A stretch of DNA of 64,000 nucleotides from NCBI RefSeq assembly GCF_013408655.1, contig NZ_JACCBP010000003.1:186001-250000 (forward strand); not shown here. Reading direction: 5' to 3'. More notes on this DNA, generated by a model. That model ran no database searches, was not told the DNA's origin, and worked only from the letters and a program-made list of their open reading frames with translations. Position 1 is the first letter of the stretch. Origin of the DNA: Pigmentiphaga litoralis. Its GTDB lineage: Bacteria; Pseudomonadota; Gammaproteobacteria; Burkholderiales; Burkholderiaceae_B.

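Noticed and set aside
1..64000. tRNA, rRNA, prophage genes or attachment sites
   Set aside because: I saw nothing resembling them; the only non-coding stretch of any size is 6069-6237.

Overview
The window is high-GC bacterial DNA read almost entirely on the + strand. Codon use, gene density and the protein families (HlyD-type adaptor, PqqD/M50/HlyD fusion, LEPR-XLL exoprotein) suggest a Gram-negative proteobacterium, perhaps a betaproteobacterium of the Burkholderiales. That placement is inference; there is no rRNA or other taxonomic marker here.

Layout: positions 1-6068 hold the end of a tightly packed operon. In order it encodes the C-terminus of an HlyD-type periplasmic adaptor (partial), a 717-aa membrane protein joining a PqqD-like domain, an M50 zinc-protease core and an HlyD-like biotinyl-lipoyl half, a 674-aa divergent SecA-like ATPase, and a 531-aa lipoprotein with a Calx-beta-like domain and two DUF1566 domains. 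The genes are 9 nt apart, then overlap by 4 nt, then by 20 nt. A strong hairpin at 6097-6124 probably ends this transcript.

Everything from 6238 to the right edge is one uninterrupted + strand reading frame: at least 19,254 codons with no stop seen and no 3' end in the window. It starts with a LEPR-XLL motif (residues 21-27). After that come, in order: an autotransporter-like strand-rich segment; a 163/165-aa tandem array (8.8-16.6 kb); the same module with EF-hand-like calcium loops inserted (16.9-22.1 kb); an internal RTX block (24.26-24.65 kb); about 60-aa SLGY repeats (26.4-27.8 kb); FHA-like beta-helix; an aromatic-rich island with a probable beta/gamma-crystallin domain (31.7-33.4 kb); more beta-helix; about eight VTVNG-type domains (36.5-38.9 kb); more beta-helix; a 29-unit array of a 229-aa repeat (43.0-62.3 kb); and a final beta-helix stretch to the edge. 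I read no cysteine codon in it. The long open frames on the minus strand across this region are shadows.

Working model (inference): the upstream genes form a dedicated cell-envelope export or processing apparatus for the giant LEPR-XLL surface or secreted protein next door. The adaptors span the periplasm, the PqqD/M50 protein recognises or processes the N-terminal leader, the SecA-like protein supplies energy or chaperoning, and calcium-dependent modules fold the substrate outside the cell. No ABC ATPase, outer-membrane channel or TpsB partner is visible; they may lie outside the window.
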